Source: Cryptosporidium bovis
Lineage: Eukaryota > Apicomplexa > Conoidasida > Eucoccidiorida > Cryptosporidiidae
DNA length: 64,000 bases
Direction of reading: 5' to 3'
Assembly (NCBI GenBank): GCA_009768925.2
Contig: VHIT02000050.1
Location: 80,996 to 144,995 of the forward strand
Under the pieces are notes generated by a model. That model did no database searches. It was not told the DNA's origin and worked only from the letters and a program-made list of their open reading frames with translations. The position numbers and the translations under genes were made by a program. Shown here one piece after another: positions 18,332 to 28,783 of this stretch (its first letter is position 1; each line of letters opens with the position of its first letter).

Positions 18332-21300
18332 ATGGTTAAGAGTCGTATGACCGCTGTTGATATATGTGCAATGGTGCACGATATTTCCAAAGATATTAAG
18401 GGTCAAAAACTGATAAATATTTACGATGTGAACAATAGAACCTACTTGTTTAAGTTTGGAGGAGAGGAGAAGAAATTTTTACTTGTTGAATCAGGAATCA
18501 GATTTCATACTACAAATTGGAAGCGTGGGTGTGAACAAAAAACATCTGTTTCAAGTATATCTTTTTTTAATAATAAGCTCCGCCGTTATTTGCGAAATAA
18601 GAAACTGGTTGACATTGCACAGATTGAAATGGATAGAATAGTCAGACTTACGTTTGGGTTTGGAGAAAATATATTTCACCTTATTCTTGAATTTTTTGTT
18701 GCAGGTAATATTATCTTGACAGATTTGAATTATAATATTCTGGTTATTCTGAGAGAAACGTGTGATTTATCGACAGGAAGGCTTTACAACTTTAAAATTA
18801 GTGATAATTCCATACTTCCGACATCCATGACTCCCTTGATGTCAAATTCATCTTTTAGTGCGTCAGAATCATCTGCCCGGCTGAATAAACTTAAGGAAAA
18901 GAAATATTTGGTTGAAGAATTAAAAAGAATATTTCATGAGTTGGAAGTTGATGAAACAAAGCGCAGAGAAACCAAGATAGATAACCAAAGTTTAAAAAAA
19001 AAGAATAATAAAAACAGGAATGGTATCACAACTGTTGATGTTTTATGCAGTCTATTAAAATTCTTTAATCTTTCTGCCATTGAAGAACTATTGAAGTCGG
19101 AGAAAATAAGTGTTCATGAATTATTTACAGAATCATCTATTGAACTCTACTCAGATGCTTTTGTGAGATGCATCTCCAGGTCTCTTGGTGTCCTTGAACT
19201 TTTACATGATTCTCCTGTAAAAGGTTCACTCGTTATTTCACTATCTTCGGAAGATGAGGTAATTGAAGGTGATATTATTTTGAATAAGTATAGAGAAGAC
19301 AAAGAATATGTAACTAAAGGAAAAAGTGAAAAGTTATATTTGTCGTATACTCCATATATTGATGGAAACGAATGGATTTCAGTTCCACAGACAATACCAA
19401 AGGAGGGATTAATAATTAGTAGGTTAACTTCTAGATTTTCTGAAGCGGTTGATGAATTCTATAGTTCAATGGACATTGAAAGGGAGGCAAAAAATGCTAT
19501 TCAAGAACAAAAGGTTATTTATAGCAAGGTCGATAAGGTAAAAATTGATCAGGAGAGGCGTTTAAATTCGTTATTTTTGGAAAGGGAGGCTTGCATTGTT
19601 CGTGCGAAGGTAATGGAATCACATCAAGAATTACTTGATAACATAATACAGTTGTTGAGGCACTTAATTGCTACAGGTGCTCAATGGCAAGACATATGGA
19701 ATGAAATACAGCAGCAAAAGAAAAACAGCCATAAATTGGCAAGGTATATTAAATCAATTGATCTTGAACATGATAAAATAAGAATATACTTTTCTCCGGA
19801 AGATTTAGATCTAGATGTTTTTAATACTATCGAACAAAAAAAAAAAGGAATAGAGTTTGATTTGTTTGTATCAAAATCAATACAGTCGAATATTCGATAT
19901 AAATATGATGAAAGCAAGCAACTTACAAAAAAGTATGATAAGACAAAACATGCATATAAATTGGCCTTGAATAAAGTAAGTAAAATTGCTAAGAAAGATG
20001 CAGAAAAAGCACTAAAAGGATTGAATTCAACTACTCCAAGGATAAAAAAATTAAGAAGTTTATATTGGTTTGAAAAGTTTCATTGGTTTATTTCTACCGA
20101 CGGATTTTTAGTTATAGGTGGACACGATGCTAGCCAAAATGAACTGTTATTTAGAAGGTATTTGGAGAAAAACGACAGATATATTCATGCAGATATTCAT
20201 GGAGCAGCAACATGCATAGTAAAGAATCCAAATAATCTCCCAGAAATTCCAATTACGACATTAAATGAAGCAGGGCAAATGAGTATTTGTTATAGTAAGG
20301 CGTGGGTAAACAAAACTGTAATTTCCGCATGGTGGGTATATCCAGATCAAGTTAGTAAAACCGCTCCTAGTGGTGAATATCTAAGTACAGGTAGTTTTGT
20401 TATTCGAGGCAAGAAAAATTATCTACCACCATTAAAACTCGAGATGGGATGTGCTTTATATTTTTTGGTTAAGAAAGTTGAAGATAAATTAAATGTTGAA
20501 AATGATAGGGCTCTTCCTATAAATCATTTATCAGACTCGGATAAAATTGATTCTAAATTTAATATTAATATTAAATTAGAAGAAGCAAGTTGTCTAGACG
20601 ATGAACATGTAAATAAAAAGAATCATTCAAATTCAACACATGTAAGATTTTCAGTTGGTGATGTAAGTGACGTAATCCCCCCTTTGAAGATTGAGCATCG
20701 TGTACAATTCGACGAACTCCCCCCAGAATTGTTGGTTTCAAAGCCATTTAATCCTCTTTCAATTGATGAAACAAGCAATCAAACTTCATCTGTAAATAGT
20801 ATTGAAAATATCACAAATCTAACCAGTAATATTGAAATTAACTCAGATAATTCAGATGAATCTTCTGCGGAAAAAAATATCGGGAATCCAGGAAATACTA
20901 AGTGCGACTATGTAACGATTGAAGATCATTGCCTTGAAAACGAACTGAAATTAAGCACGTTGACTGTTCCCAAATCATCCAGTAGAAGGTCATCCGTTGA
21001 CGAAGGACCTCCCCCAAGTGGATTTTCTGTTTCAACTTTACCAACACCTGCGGAGTTACTCTCACACAAGGTAGAATTTCCAACAACTATGTCTTCATCT
21101 TCAGAAGAAACCATTGAATACTCAAGCTTGAATAATTTAAGCAAAGAGCAAACAAGCTTTAATTTGGGTTTGAAAATTGACGTTTCTAGAGAAAGTGACA
21201 AATGGATTAAAAGTTTAGATTCATCTCCATCTCAGAGAGGTCTACTAAAGACAGAAAATCAGGCAAATTTAACTGATTCACACGATATTTTCAATCATAA

Positions 21301-22378
21301 GGTTCGAGAAAATTACAGGAGGAGATCTATCGATGGTGGTCCCACACCAAGAGGTTTCATACCTGATCATGTTCCAAGTGCTCGTGAACTGCTTCAAAAA
21401 ATTAGGTTTGACCCAGTTGATTTAGAGCTAGAACACTTGTCACATTTACGTGAAAGAGGAAGATTCATCTCTGATGCTGTTCCATATTTGCCAGAAGAAC
21501 TACAAAGGTTAATAATGGTATCAAACCAAAGCACAAATAAGAAACACAGGTTCACAATAGATACAAATGTAGATCTGATTTCAAGAGTTGATCTTAAGAA
21601 TTCACCTGAGTTCAACATAAAAAATATAACGAGTAATACCTATAAATTTGAAAAACAAGAGCCTGCCGTTGAAAAGGCATCCAATGATACATTGATTTTA
21701 AATGAGCAAAAGCTTAATGGGGTAGATACTTCAAAAAATTCAGTTAATCCAAGTAATATTTCGCGTAGAAAAAAATCAAAACTAAAAAAGGTTGCTATTA
21801 AATACAAGGAACAAGATGAGGAAGAAAGAAAAATAAAAATGATGCTCTCTGGAAGCAGGGAAATGAAAACCTCATCCTCAATACATTCGGAAGATTGTGC
21901 TATTAAACAATGTTCAAATAGTCAAGTAAAACCTTTACATATATCGATCCAAGAAAAGAAAAAAAAGGAACAAGAGAAATTGGAAAGAATGTATAAGGAC
22001 AGGAACGTTGACAACTCGATTGAGAACCGCGAATTTCAAGCTATTAAGAACTGCATGTTAACTACAAATGACAGCATTGATTCAGAATTGTCTGCTATTA
22101 TTCCGATCTTCGCTCCTTACACATGTGTCAAGAGCTTTAAATATTGCGTTAAATTAACTCCGGGTGGTAATTTAAAGAGGTCTAAGGCCGCACAAGATAT
22201 AATTCATCAATTTAATTCACTCAGTTATAAAGAAAAAGAATGTAATCCTGAATCTTATGAGCATATAAAAACACTGAAGGTAGATGATCTAATAAAGAAT
22301 ATTATGAACCCTGTAAAGACTAGCTCTTCCATGGGAAATAAAAGTGATCCTCAGATAGACGATAGAGTTAGGGCTTAG
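18332..22378 (+). CDS. NEMF/Rqc2, ribosome-associated quality control factor
   Basis: 1348 residues. The NFACT-N domain starts MVKSRMTAVDICAMVHDISK, with Asp10 and the Asp101-Arg102 pair (EMDRIVRLTF) at positions matching the residues needed for CAT-tailing in yeast Rqc2. Coiled-coil helices lie near residues 380-570. The NFACT-R domain (YWFEKFHWFIS, GGHDASQNELL, YIHADIHGAATCIVKN, about 575-720) is intact. The C-terminal NFACT-C block (IIPIFAPYTCVKSFKYCVKL) is at about 1256-1275. Between R and C lies a Ser/Asn-rich insert of several hundred residues holding a duplicated motif (see Part 2). The protein binds stalled 60S subunits carrying peptidyl-tRNA, recruits Listerin and may extend nascent chains. 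Confidence 0.95.
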   Translation: MVKSRMTAVDICAMVHDISKDIKGQKLINIYDVNNRTYLFKFGGEEKKFLLVESGIRFHTTNWKRGCEQKTSVSSISFFNNKLRRYLRNKKLVDIAQIEMDRIVRLTFGFGENIFHLILEFFVAGNIILTDLNYNILVILRETCDLSTGRLYNFKISDNSILPTSMTPLMSNSSFSASESSARLNKLKEKKYLVEELKRIFHELEVDETKRRETKIDNQSLKKKNNKNRNGITTVDVLCSLLKFFNLSAIEELLKSEKISVHELFTESSIELYSDAFVRCISRSLGVLELLHDSPVKGSLVISLSSEDEVIEGDIILNKYREDKEYVTKGKSEKLYLSYTPYIDGNEWISVPQTIPKEGLIISRLTSRFSEAVDEFYSSMDIEREAKNAIQEQKVIYSKVDKVKIDQERRLNSLFLEREACIVRAKVMESHQELLDNIIQLLRHLIATGAQWQDIWNEIQQQKKNSHKLARYIKSIDLEHDKIRIYFSPEDLDLDVFNTIEQKKKGIEFDLFVSKSIQSNIRYKYDESKQLTKKYDKTKHAYKLALNKVSKIAKKDAEKALKGLNSTTPRIKKLRSLYWFEKFHWFISTDGFLVIGGHDASQNELLFRRYLEKNDRYIHADIHGAATCIVKNPNNLPEIPITTLNEAGQMSICYSKAWVNKTVISAWWVYPDQVSKTAPSGEYLSTGSFVIRGKKNYLPPLKLEMGCALYFLVKKVEDKLNVENDRALPINHLSDSDKIDSKFNINIKLEEASCLDDEHVNKKNHSNSTHVRFSVGDVSDVIPPLKIEHRVQFDELPPELLVSKPFNPLSIDETSNQTSSVNSIENITNLTSNIEINSDNSDESSAEKNIGNPGNTKCDYVTIEDHCLENELKLSTLTVPKSSSRRSSVDEGPPPSGFSVSTLPTPAELLSHKVEFPTTMSSSSEETIEYSSLNNLSKEQTSFNLGLKIDVSRESDKWIKSLDSSPSQRGLLKTENQANLTDSHDIFNHKVRENYRRRSIDGGPTPRGFIPDHVPSARELLQKIRFDPVDLELEHLSHLRERGRFISDAVPYLPEELQRLIMVSNQSTNKKHRFTIDTNVDLISRVDLKNSPEFNIKNITSNTYKFEKQEPAVEKASNDTLILNEQKLNGVDTSKNSVNPSNISRRKKSKLKKVAIKYKEQDEEERKIKMMLSGSREMKTSSSIHSEDCAIKQCSNSQVKPLHISIQEKKKKEQEKLERMYKDRNVDNSIENREFQAIKNCMLTTNDSIDSELSAIIPIFAPYTCVKSFKYCVKLTPGGNLKRSKAAQDIIHQFNSLSYKEKECNPESYEHIKTLKVDDLIKNIMNPVKTSSSMGNKSDPQIDDRVRA
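20981..21406 (+). repeat. Duplicated protein motif inside NEMF insert
   Basis: Two units at about residues 885-916 (20984..21079) and 996-1025 (21317..21406) share RR-S-S/I-V/D-x-G-P-x-P-x-G-F, four to five residues, then P-S/T-x-x-E-LL and a final K/R-x-F. The spacing between units is about 80 residues. DNA identity is low, so selection on the protein is likely. Confidence 0.6.
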
Positions 22379-22536
22379 TCCTATTTAATTAGTATATTAA
22401 ATTTTTGATTTGATGTAAATAAATTTACAACATTTAGTAGTGTGCTCTTCTTGGTTGAACTAAGGCTTTTCATTCTTAAATTATGTGCTTTAGCGCTGAA
22501 AGGTGGAACTAAAAAAAATCAATTGTTAATAAAAAA

Positions 22537-23243
22537 ATGGCGAGAAATTCTGAAAAAGCAAATTTTATGCTTAACAGGTGGTTGTCCGTAAAGGAAAAGA
22601 TATCAAAGGCCTCATTTGAAGGAAAAGGTAGGTATTCAAATACCAAACTAACGAGTAATGTGAAAGAATGTGAAGCAATGTAAGTTTATTTGAGATGTTA
22701 TCCTGTATAATTCTATTTATTTTCAGACGCTTCGAGATAATGGGGGAGATTTCATCAGAGGTAAACAAATTAAGAAATAATCTGTCTTTATGTGAGAATG
22801 AAATAAGAGCAAAGAACTTAGAGATAAATGAACTCTTAAAGGAAAAATATAAATGGGAGTGTAGAATTGTGGAGTTAGGTGGCCCAAATTACAAGAATAA
22901 ATGTGGTCAATACATTGACTCACTAGGTGGAATTTCAATTCCAAATTCCACAATAAAGGTCTTCGGCGTCGCAAAAACACTTCCCGAGTACAAAGAAACG
23001 TCAAACACTCAAGACCAGCAACTACAATTGAAAGAAATAGATACAATTAATCTTGAAGGCGTAGTACTAAGTGAAGAGTACTACGGCGAGTTGGATAAAA
23101 ACATAGAGAGATTGATATCTTCTAAAGAGAAGGAAAAAGAACTTGAAATAAAGAAAAAAAGACCTCAAAACTATGAAAGACTTACAAGTGATATTCTCAT
23201 AAAGTTAATAGAGAGCAAAAAGGAGTTGCTTTCTAGTGCTTAG
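22537..23243 (+). CDS. ISY1: ISY1-like splicing factor (two exons)
   Basis: Exon 1 (22537..22679, starting MARNSEKANFMLNRWLSVKE) joins exon 2 (22727..23243) in phase 2 across a 47-base intron (GTAAGT...TTTCAG), giving 219 residues. MARNSEKA is the hallmark ISY1 opening. The core around the splice (CEAIRFEIMGEISSEVNKL) and the helix ending KYKWECRIVELGGPNYKN match the conserved WE-x-R-I-x-ELGGP-x-Y signature. The C-terminal part is a charged helix that in this parasite is short. ISY1 joins the NineTeen-associated complex at the active spliceosome during the first catalytic step. Without splicing, the conserved N-terminus would be lost, so the two-exon model is well supported. Confidence 0.93.
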
Positions 23244-23827
23244 GGAATCCAACTGACATGTTAATGTTCTTTTTCTTACAATGTTTAAATGACACTGAAT
23301 CGATTCATTAGGCTCCAAGTACATCAAATCCAAGTAGGAATGCGATGAAAATAATGCTAAAAGCTTATTTAATTTTTATACATGAGTTGAGTAATATATT
23401 ACCTCTCATTTTTGACAGGTTTATACTAGCATCATTTTGTAACTTCTTTTCCGAACCTAAAATTCCACATTACTAATGTACAAATATTAGCAAAAAATTA
23501 CGAAGCGCCAAGATCTAGTGTGGGGAATTGGCGGTGTTTGTATTCAATGACATTTGACATTTCCGCTAACATAAGGGCATGATTTGCATGAAGAATTGTT
23601 TTTAACAGAAAGTTGAATAGAATCGAGACTTTGATACTAAAAGAATAAGAGTACTTTTGCCAGAATTTTAATTCCAACAATATAAATTTTAATTTTTTTT
23701 GTGTATGAAATCAAGATAACTGACGTTGATTCTATGAAACAAAACCTTTAAATAACAATAGTTTGTTAAATATTGTAACCATATATACATATATAAATAT
23801 ATCAAGTGCATTTACTAGCACAACATA
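23244..23827. other. Spacer between ISY1 and the Asn-rich orphan
   Basis: 584 bases, AT-rich, with ISY1 3' sequence on the left and the orphan promoter on the right. TTGGCGGTG lies at 23528..23536, about 290 bases before the orphan start. A run of alternating TA-rich sequence (ATATATACATATATAAATATAT) lies shortly before the start codon; it is shorter than a satellite. No gene recognised. Confidence 0.5.
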
Positions 23828-25891
23828 ATGGCTATTAAATCAGTTTTTCTGGAGGAAAACTCAGACATAAATGACAATTTGATTAATAATGAAATTGATT
23901 CATTTTATGTAAATGACTTAAAACCATTAAACAGATATAATGAGTTCAGTTTAAATAATGAATTTGCAACTAATATAAACATACCCTCAATTGAAACAGC
24001 AAACTCAAATAATATAGACTGTAACATTGAAATAACAGATATTTGGGTTACAATTCCATTAGTTTTTCCAATAGCAACACTACACAGTATCAGTACTCCA
24101 GGTGAACACCCATATAGCGAGTTTATTGGAGGTAGTTTGTGTTTTTCACCGGATGATATTGATGTTGCAAGAATTTTTTCAACAATACAGGGAATATCTG
24201 ATATTGGTGCAACTTTCTTTCAAATTGTTATTGCAAAATTGGTTGGCGTAACAGTTGATAACATTGAAATTATTAAAAATGAATTTAAAGAAATTTTCAA
24301 TTGTGAGTTATTTGATGATGAGGATTTTATTTCAGTTAAACCAATTGGATGGAGAAAAAGGAATGATTACATTATGAACTCAACTATTCCCTTTAAAAAA
24401 ACCATTAATAGCGATTCATCTCAAGAAAAAAAAAGTTTTTATAATTCAATTTTGATATTGGAAGACAATCTATATAATTGCAATAAGAAACTACTGAGAC
24501 TTGGAACTCTTGTTGATTCATTTCTCGAAAAAATAAATAAAATCTCACCTTTAATTGAAATAACAAAAATAACAGACGTAAAGAAAAATAGCTTTTTTGA
24601 AGTGACAATTCGTATACAACCAATGCTTTCTTATATTTCTGCAGATGGTGAAGATTTTGAAATAAAATGCGGCTTAAATTCTGAATTTTATGATTGTAAA
24701 TACAACTCGTCGTTAATACATCTTGGTGATATTCGACTAATCAATCCACATAGTTTTGAAATCGATAATCGAGTTTCATGCGGTTTGTTTAAGACATTTT
24801 CGTTAATATCTAAAAGTACACTCTTTCAATTATCAAATCTGCCTGTTGCAAGATATACTCCACTTGTTTGTACAAATAAGAAACGAAATCAACAAAGCAG
24901 TAAGATCAGTTCAATAAACACAAAACAATTCAGATTACAAGGTGCAGATAGAAATAATTCATTATCCCCTGGACTGTCTATATTTTATGATAAAAGTGAG
25001 TCGTTGATTAAAACACCACCTCCAACTAATGTTTTTTCAAACAATTCTACTAGATACTGCTCAACTGCGTCAAATTCAGATCTAGGGTATAACAACACCG
25101 TATTCGAAAATCAAATTGCAAAAAAAAGTATTAATTATACTCCTACCAATATTTCATCATTAAATAAAATTACACATACACCACTCTCACCTTCATTAAC
25201 AGAAATTGAATGCTCGCCCTGGATAAATTCTGATCATATAACTTCTTCATTTTTGTCATCCGGCCAAAACTTGCAAAAACTAGTTTCTTCTGGAATTCAA
25301 TCAGTTAGTTTTATGAATGGCTTCTATAATATGAATGATATACAGTTATTGACTATCCCACTCAATTCAAACACTAATAATGGGGATATTTCAAATTTTA
25401 ATTGCAATGAACCGTTTAATGAAGTTTCAGTTGATTTAAATAACGAAGATTTTGGAAGTTGTATCTCGTTAAATATAAACGATTCATTTAATGATAGCTT
25501 CGAAGTTCAAATAAGCAAATCTTCACATAATAAACAAGATAATCAGGAAGATATTGACAGCTCTAAATATTCAGATATTATTGACTTATTAGATGGTATC
25601 TTCTCTGATAAAATAAGAGAAAACATAATTAGCGATCACAAACACAAATTAATTTATCCAGAATACAATAATGAGAATAGGGAAAATATAAATTTTAATA
25701 TTGGAGGTATTATTAATTTTTCTTCTGAACATATATTCAGCAATGACAATAAGTTCGATTGTTGGGGTTTTGCACAGTTTAATAATAGTCTTACTTCAAA
25801 TATGGAACAAAAAGATGCGAATATTACAGAAGATTCTGAATTTATCAATCGCAACAATTCTACAAAATTGGATATGTATACGTTTTTGTAG
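23828..25891 (+). CDS. Asn/Ser-rich protein of unknown function
   Basis: 687 residues in one exon, starting MAIKSVFLEENSDINDN. The C-terminal half is dominated by Asn and Ser with scattered Thr-Pro and Ser-Pro pairs, typical of disordered protein in this group. Residues about 70-200 are less biased and look folded (IWVTIPLVFPIATLHS, GEHPYSEFIGGSLCF, FFQIVIAKLVGVTVDN), followed by a segment of alternating hydrophobic strands to about 330. No signal peptide or membrane helix. No family recognised; a lineage-specific domain followed by a disordered tail is the best description. Confidence 0.8.
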   Translation: MAIKSVFLEENSDINDNLINNEIDSFYVNDLKPLNRYNEFSLNNEFATNINIPSIETANSNNIDCNIEITDIWVTIPLVFPIATLHSISTPGEHPYSEFIGGSLCFSPDDIDVARIFSTIQGISDIGATFFQIVIAKLVGVTVDNIEIIKNEFKEIFNCELFDDEDFISVKPIGWRKRNDYIMNSTIPFKKTINSDSSQEKKSFYNSILILEDNLYNCNKKLLRLGTLVDSFLEKINKISPLIEITKITDVKKNSFFEVTIRIQPMLSYISADGEDFEIKCGLNSEFYDCKYNSSLIHLGDIRLINPHSFEIDNRVSCGLFKTFSLISKSTLFQLSNLPVARYTPLVCTNKKRNQQSSKISSINTKQFRLQGADRNNSLSPGLSIFYDKSESLIKTPPPTNVFSNNSTRYCSTASNSDLGYNNTVFENQIAKKSINYTPTNISSLNKITHTPLSPSLTEIECSPWINSDHITSSFLSSGQNLQKLVSSGIQSVSFMNGFYNMNDIQLLTIPLNSNTNNGDISNFNCNEPFNEVSVDLNNEDFGSCISLNINDSFNDSFEVQISKSSHNKQDNQEDIDSSKYSDIIDLLDGIFSDKIRENIISDHKHKLIYPEYNNENRENINFNIGGIINFSSEHIFSNDNKFDCWGFAQFNNSLTSNMEQKDANITEDSEFINRNNSTKLDMYTFL

Positions 25892-26333
25892 GTTAAATAC
25901 TTCTGATGTATTTAAAACACTCATTATATAGCTTTTTATCAATTCTCGATAAAAGATTCTAGACTATTGATGATGTGGTTTGATTTTTTTATTATCAAAT
26001 ATTTCTCGATTTTAATAAATGTCATTATTTACAATTATTTTTACCTTTAAATCACTACCTTGAATGAATTACCGCAAATGATTATGTGCGAATAAGGGTT
26101 TTTATTATTACCTCAAATAAAAAAGTGGAACGCCGAGAGCGATAAAGCTGATATTTGTAAGCTTTATTTAAGAAAAAAAAAGCCACCCCTTTTTCATGGC
26201 GTATGGGATTGGGTAGCTTTTCAACCAAAAAAAGAACACTTGTTTTTTTTGTGGTTGTATCTAGTAGTTTCCTCTTTTCTGGAAAAGAAAGATTATCATT
26301 TACAAATAAGTGAGTTTATAATTGCTTTAATTC
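25892..26333. other. Spacer with a possible RNA hairpin
   Basis: 442 bases between two plus-strand genes. It contains an inverted repeat at 26178..26221 (AAAAGCCACCC and GGGTAGCTTTT, one mismatch, about 22-base loop). The rest is AT-rich without a gene. Confidence 0.45.
26178..26221 (+). repeat. Imperfect inverted repeat / possible hairpin
   Basis: Left arm AAAAGCCACCC (26178..26188) pairs with right arm GGGTAGCTTTT (26211..26221) with a single C-A mismatch. It lies between the 687-residue orphan and the SNARE gene, close to where the upstream gene's transcript should end or the downstream leader begin. It could be chance. Confidence 0.35.
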
Positions 26334-26972
26334 ATGAATACAAGTACTGATACATATAGAGAAAATATTACCGAGAGGAAGGTGTTGGAACTACAAGATG
26401 AATGCTTGAATAGCATAAAAAATACATTAAAGATTGCAGCAAACGCCAATGAGATCTCAAGGTACGGTGCAACAAGATTAAATGAACAAACGGAACAACT
26501 TAGTAAAATTGAAGACGATACTGAGAAAATAAGAAACAATTTAGATAAGACAAAAGAAGCAATAAGCTCAATTAGAAATCCAATATTATTTTGGTTTAAG
26601 GGACTATTTAGAGGAGAGCAACGAGTAGACTACTTAGAAAAAACAATACCTAAAGAATCAAATACAAATTATAAGAACAAATTAAACGAAATTCAAGTAT
26701 TAGAAAAAGATTTAGAGAAATATAAAGGTAAAGATTCAGATATAGTACTCAAAAGCTGTAATTCAAATGAAAACCAATTTAGCGAACAAATTGACGAAGG
26801 GTTGAATCAAATAGGCGACATACTGAAAGAAATGCATTCCAGAGCAGTAAGTATGAATTTGGAATTAAAAAATCAAGGAGGAATAATGAATAAAATAAAC
26901 AATAATATAAACGACAATAATATTAAAATGAAAAATCAAAGAAGAGAGTTGGGGAAACTAATTGGCAAGTAA
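26334..26972 (+). CDS. SNAP-25-like Qbc-SNARE
   Basis: 212 residues with two SNARE helices. The first (about 28-82) holds LNEQTEQLSKIEDDTEKI, which aligns with the SNAP-25 LDEQGEQL block and puts the zero-layer Gln at position 52. The second (about 150-210) has SMNLELKNQGGIMNKI, with Gln181 at the zero layer, and ends MKNQRRELGKLIG. The loop after helix 1 (NPILFWFKGLF) is hydrophobic and could touch membranes; the usual palmitoylated Cys cluster is absent. Such proteins pair with syntaxin and R-SNAREs in fusion at the plasma membrane or secretory organelles. SNAP-29-type is an equally good label. Confidence 0.85.
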   Translation: MNTSTDTYRENITERKVLELQDECLNSIKNTLKIAANANEISRYGATRLNEQTEQLSKIEDDTEKIRNNLDKTKEAISSIRNPILFWFKGLFRGEQRVDYLEKTIPKESNTNYKNKLNEIQVLEKDLEKYKGKDSDIVLKSCNSNENQFSEQIDEGLNQIGDILKEMHSRAVSMNLELKNQGGIMNKINNNINDNNIKMKNQRRELGKLIGK

Positions 26973-27185
26973 CTTTTTCCAGTAGTAGCATACATCTTAA
27001 TTCCAAATGTTTAAAAACCTAAAAGTTCATACTTGAGAATTTTGATATATCTAGAAAGATATGTGTATACGTAAAGTAGAAATGAGTAGGAAGGAATGAA
27101 ATCATAGTTAGTTTCTATTGCTATTTCTATATTTATCTCCTAATTTTATGAATACAATGAGTTGGTACTATGCATTTTGAATCAA

Positions 27186-28044
27186 CTACGAAAGTTGCGA
27201 AGGAACAACGTGCGTTGGAGGTGGTAGACGATCTAAGATTGACTGCACCTTATCATTTTTGTATATGAAGAACTTTCCTCCCTTTACTGCAGCTATTTCC
27301 ACATTAACAGAGTTGATTTTTTCTTCCATTACCTGGCGTAAGACAACAAGGGCAAGATCCTCTGCTTCTTCAAGTGTCATGCTTGAATGATAGTTTTCAA
27401 TTAGAATGTTTTCAGCACCCTCTTGTGCCGTGCCAATAGCTGCTGCAGAATATTTAGTGTATGTACCAGACGGATCTGTCATCCACAAACTCGATGTGCC
27501 ATCATTATCCACTCCGGCAATAAGCATTGCTACACCAAAAGGGCGAGACATAGTTTTCTTCTTTCCTCTATCTTTTATGTCCGAAAAGTCTAATGCCAAA
27601 TCACTTATTGCCTGAACGACGGATTGAGTTGGCATTTTTTCATTGTATGTAAAAAAGTAATTCTGAGATTCTACTCTGGCATGGTCTATCATAGTTTTTG
27701 CATCAGCAACGAGACCACTCATACAACAACCGATGTGATCATCAATCATCATAATCTTTTCTAATGATCTCGGCTCCAATAATGGTGAGCTTATTCTTTT
27801 CTCACTTGCAAGAATAACACCATCTTTTGTTTGAATCCCAATTGCAGTCGATCCGAGCTTAAGAAAGAATGAAAGTTTATTAATAATATGAAACAATATA
27901 GTTTTGAGGGCTACATAAAATCCACAAAACTAAAAATTTATTGCTTACCTTAATAGCTGCAATCGCATACTCAACTTGAAATAGTCTACCCTCTGGAGAG
28001 AAAGTGTTTACACCACGGTCATATTCATTTCTAGAGGCAAACAT
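27186..28044 (-). CDS. 20S proteasome subunit alpha-5 (two exons)
   Basis: Exon 1 (27949..28044) encodes [20 protein letters not shown] and [11 protein letters not shown]; exon 2 (27186..27857) follows in phase 0 after a 91-base intron (GTAAGC...TTTCTTAAG), giving 255 residues. The N-terminal alpha signature [20 protein letters not shown] and the downstream SMTLEEA and [10 protein letters not shown] blocks fit the alpha-5/PSMA5 branch, including [17 protein letters not shown] and [15 protein letters not shown]. It forms part of the outer gate ring of the core particle. The tail [16 protein letters not shown] is typical. A G-rich tract on its coding strand lies about 130-170 bases upstream (28171..28213). 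Confidence 0.97.
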
Positions 28045-28783
28045 TATAAGAAAAATAGTTTATTTGTATTTTCCTAAATCAAATATTATCGCTAGTTTAA
28101 TTAAATGTCACTTGTAAACTTACTCAGCTATTTAAAGCTATTTGTAGTTATAACAGAGTTAAAACAAGAATCTCCCCTCCACCCCTCACGCTTGTTTAAA
28201 ACCACCCCCGCTGACAAAAAACAGAACAAAAATGCATCTACATTAATTATTTTGTTTAGATGAAGAATTTGAATAAATTAATTGTGTTATACTATTGACA
28301 ATAATAAAGCTCAACGCAAAAAAAATACTAAACATTTTCATTATTCTACCCTTCTAAATTTAACAGATAAAATAATTATTTTTAAATTTATAAACAATAT
28401 TAACGCAAGATAGAACCTCTCAGAAGCATAACTTTTTCTAAATAAAACAATTTATAGTTAATTTAATATTAATATTTTGTTGAGGTTTAGTTTACATTAA
28501 AAGCTCTGGTTCCCCAGATTTTTTGATTTGCATAAATAGATAAAATACCCATCTATTTTTTAATTATGTTCATTTGTTTTAAACTATGTTTCTCAAATTC
28601 CTATCTTTTAGTTAATTTGCACTCTTTTTTAAATATCCATGTGATACTTTCCGTGGGAAAAGATACTGACAATATGCTGTTTTATTTTATTGGTAAATGT
28701 GTGAAACTCTGTCAGCACAATTTCATTTGCCTCCAATATTTAATAGTGATTTTCCCTGCCCGCAAAATCATTTTTCAACGAAT
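28045..28783. other. Divergent spacer between proteasome alpha-5 and Alba genes
   Basis: 739 bases, AT-rich except for a C-rich block at 28171..28213 (runs of four to five C on the plus strand). The right end has an in-frame ATG at 28697 that could extend the Alba protein by 29 residues. No other gene recognised. Confidence 0.5.
28171..28213 (-). promoter_or_regulatory. G-rich tract upstream of proteasome alpha-5
   Basis: On the minus strand, that is the alpha-5 sense strand, this block carries runs of five, four and four G plus two GG pairs within about 43 bases. It lies 127-169 bases before the start codon. G-box elements are known upstream of some apicomplexan housekeeping genes; the match here is by eye and a G-quadruplex is possible. 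Confidence 0.4.

Noticed and set aside
23770-23830. TA-rich ATATATACATATATAAATATAT run as a satellite or origin
   Set aside because: Too short and typical of AT-rich spacers.
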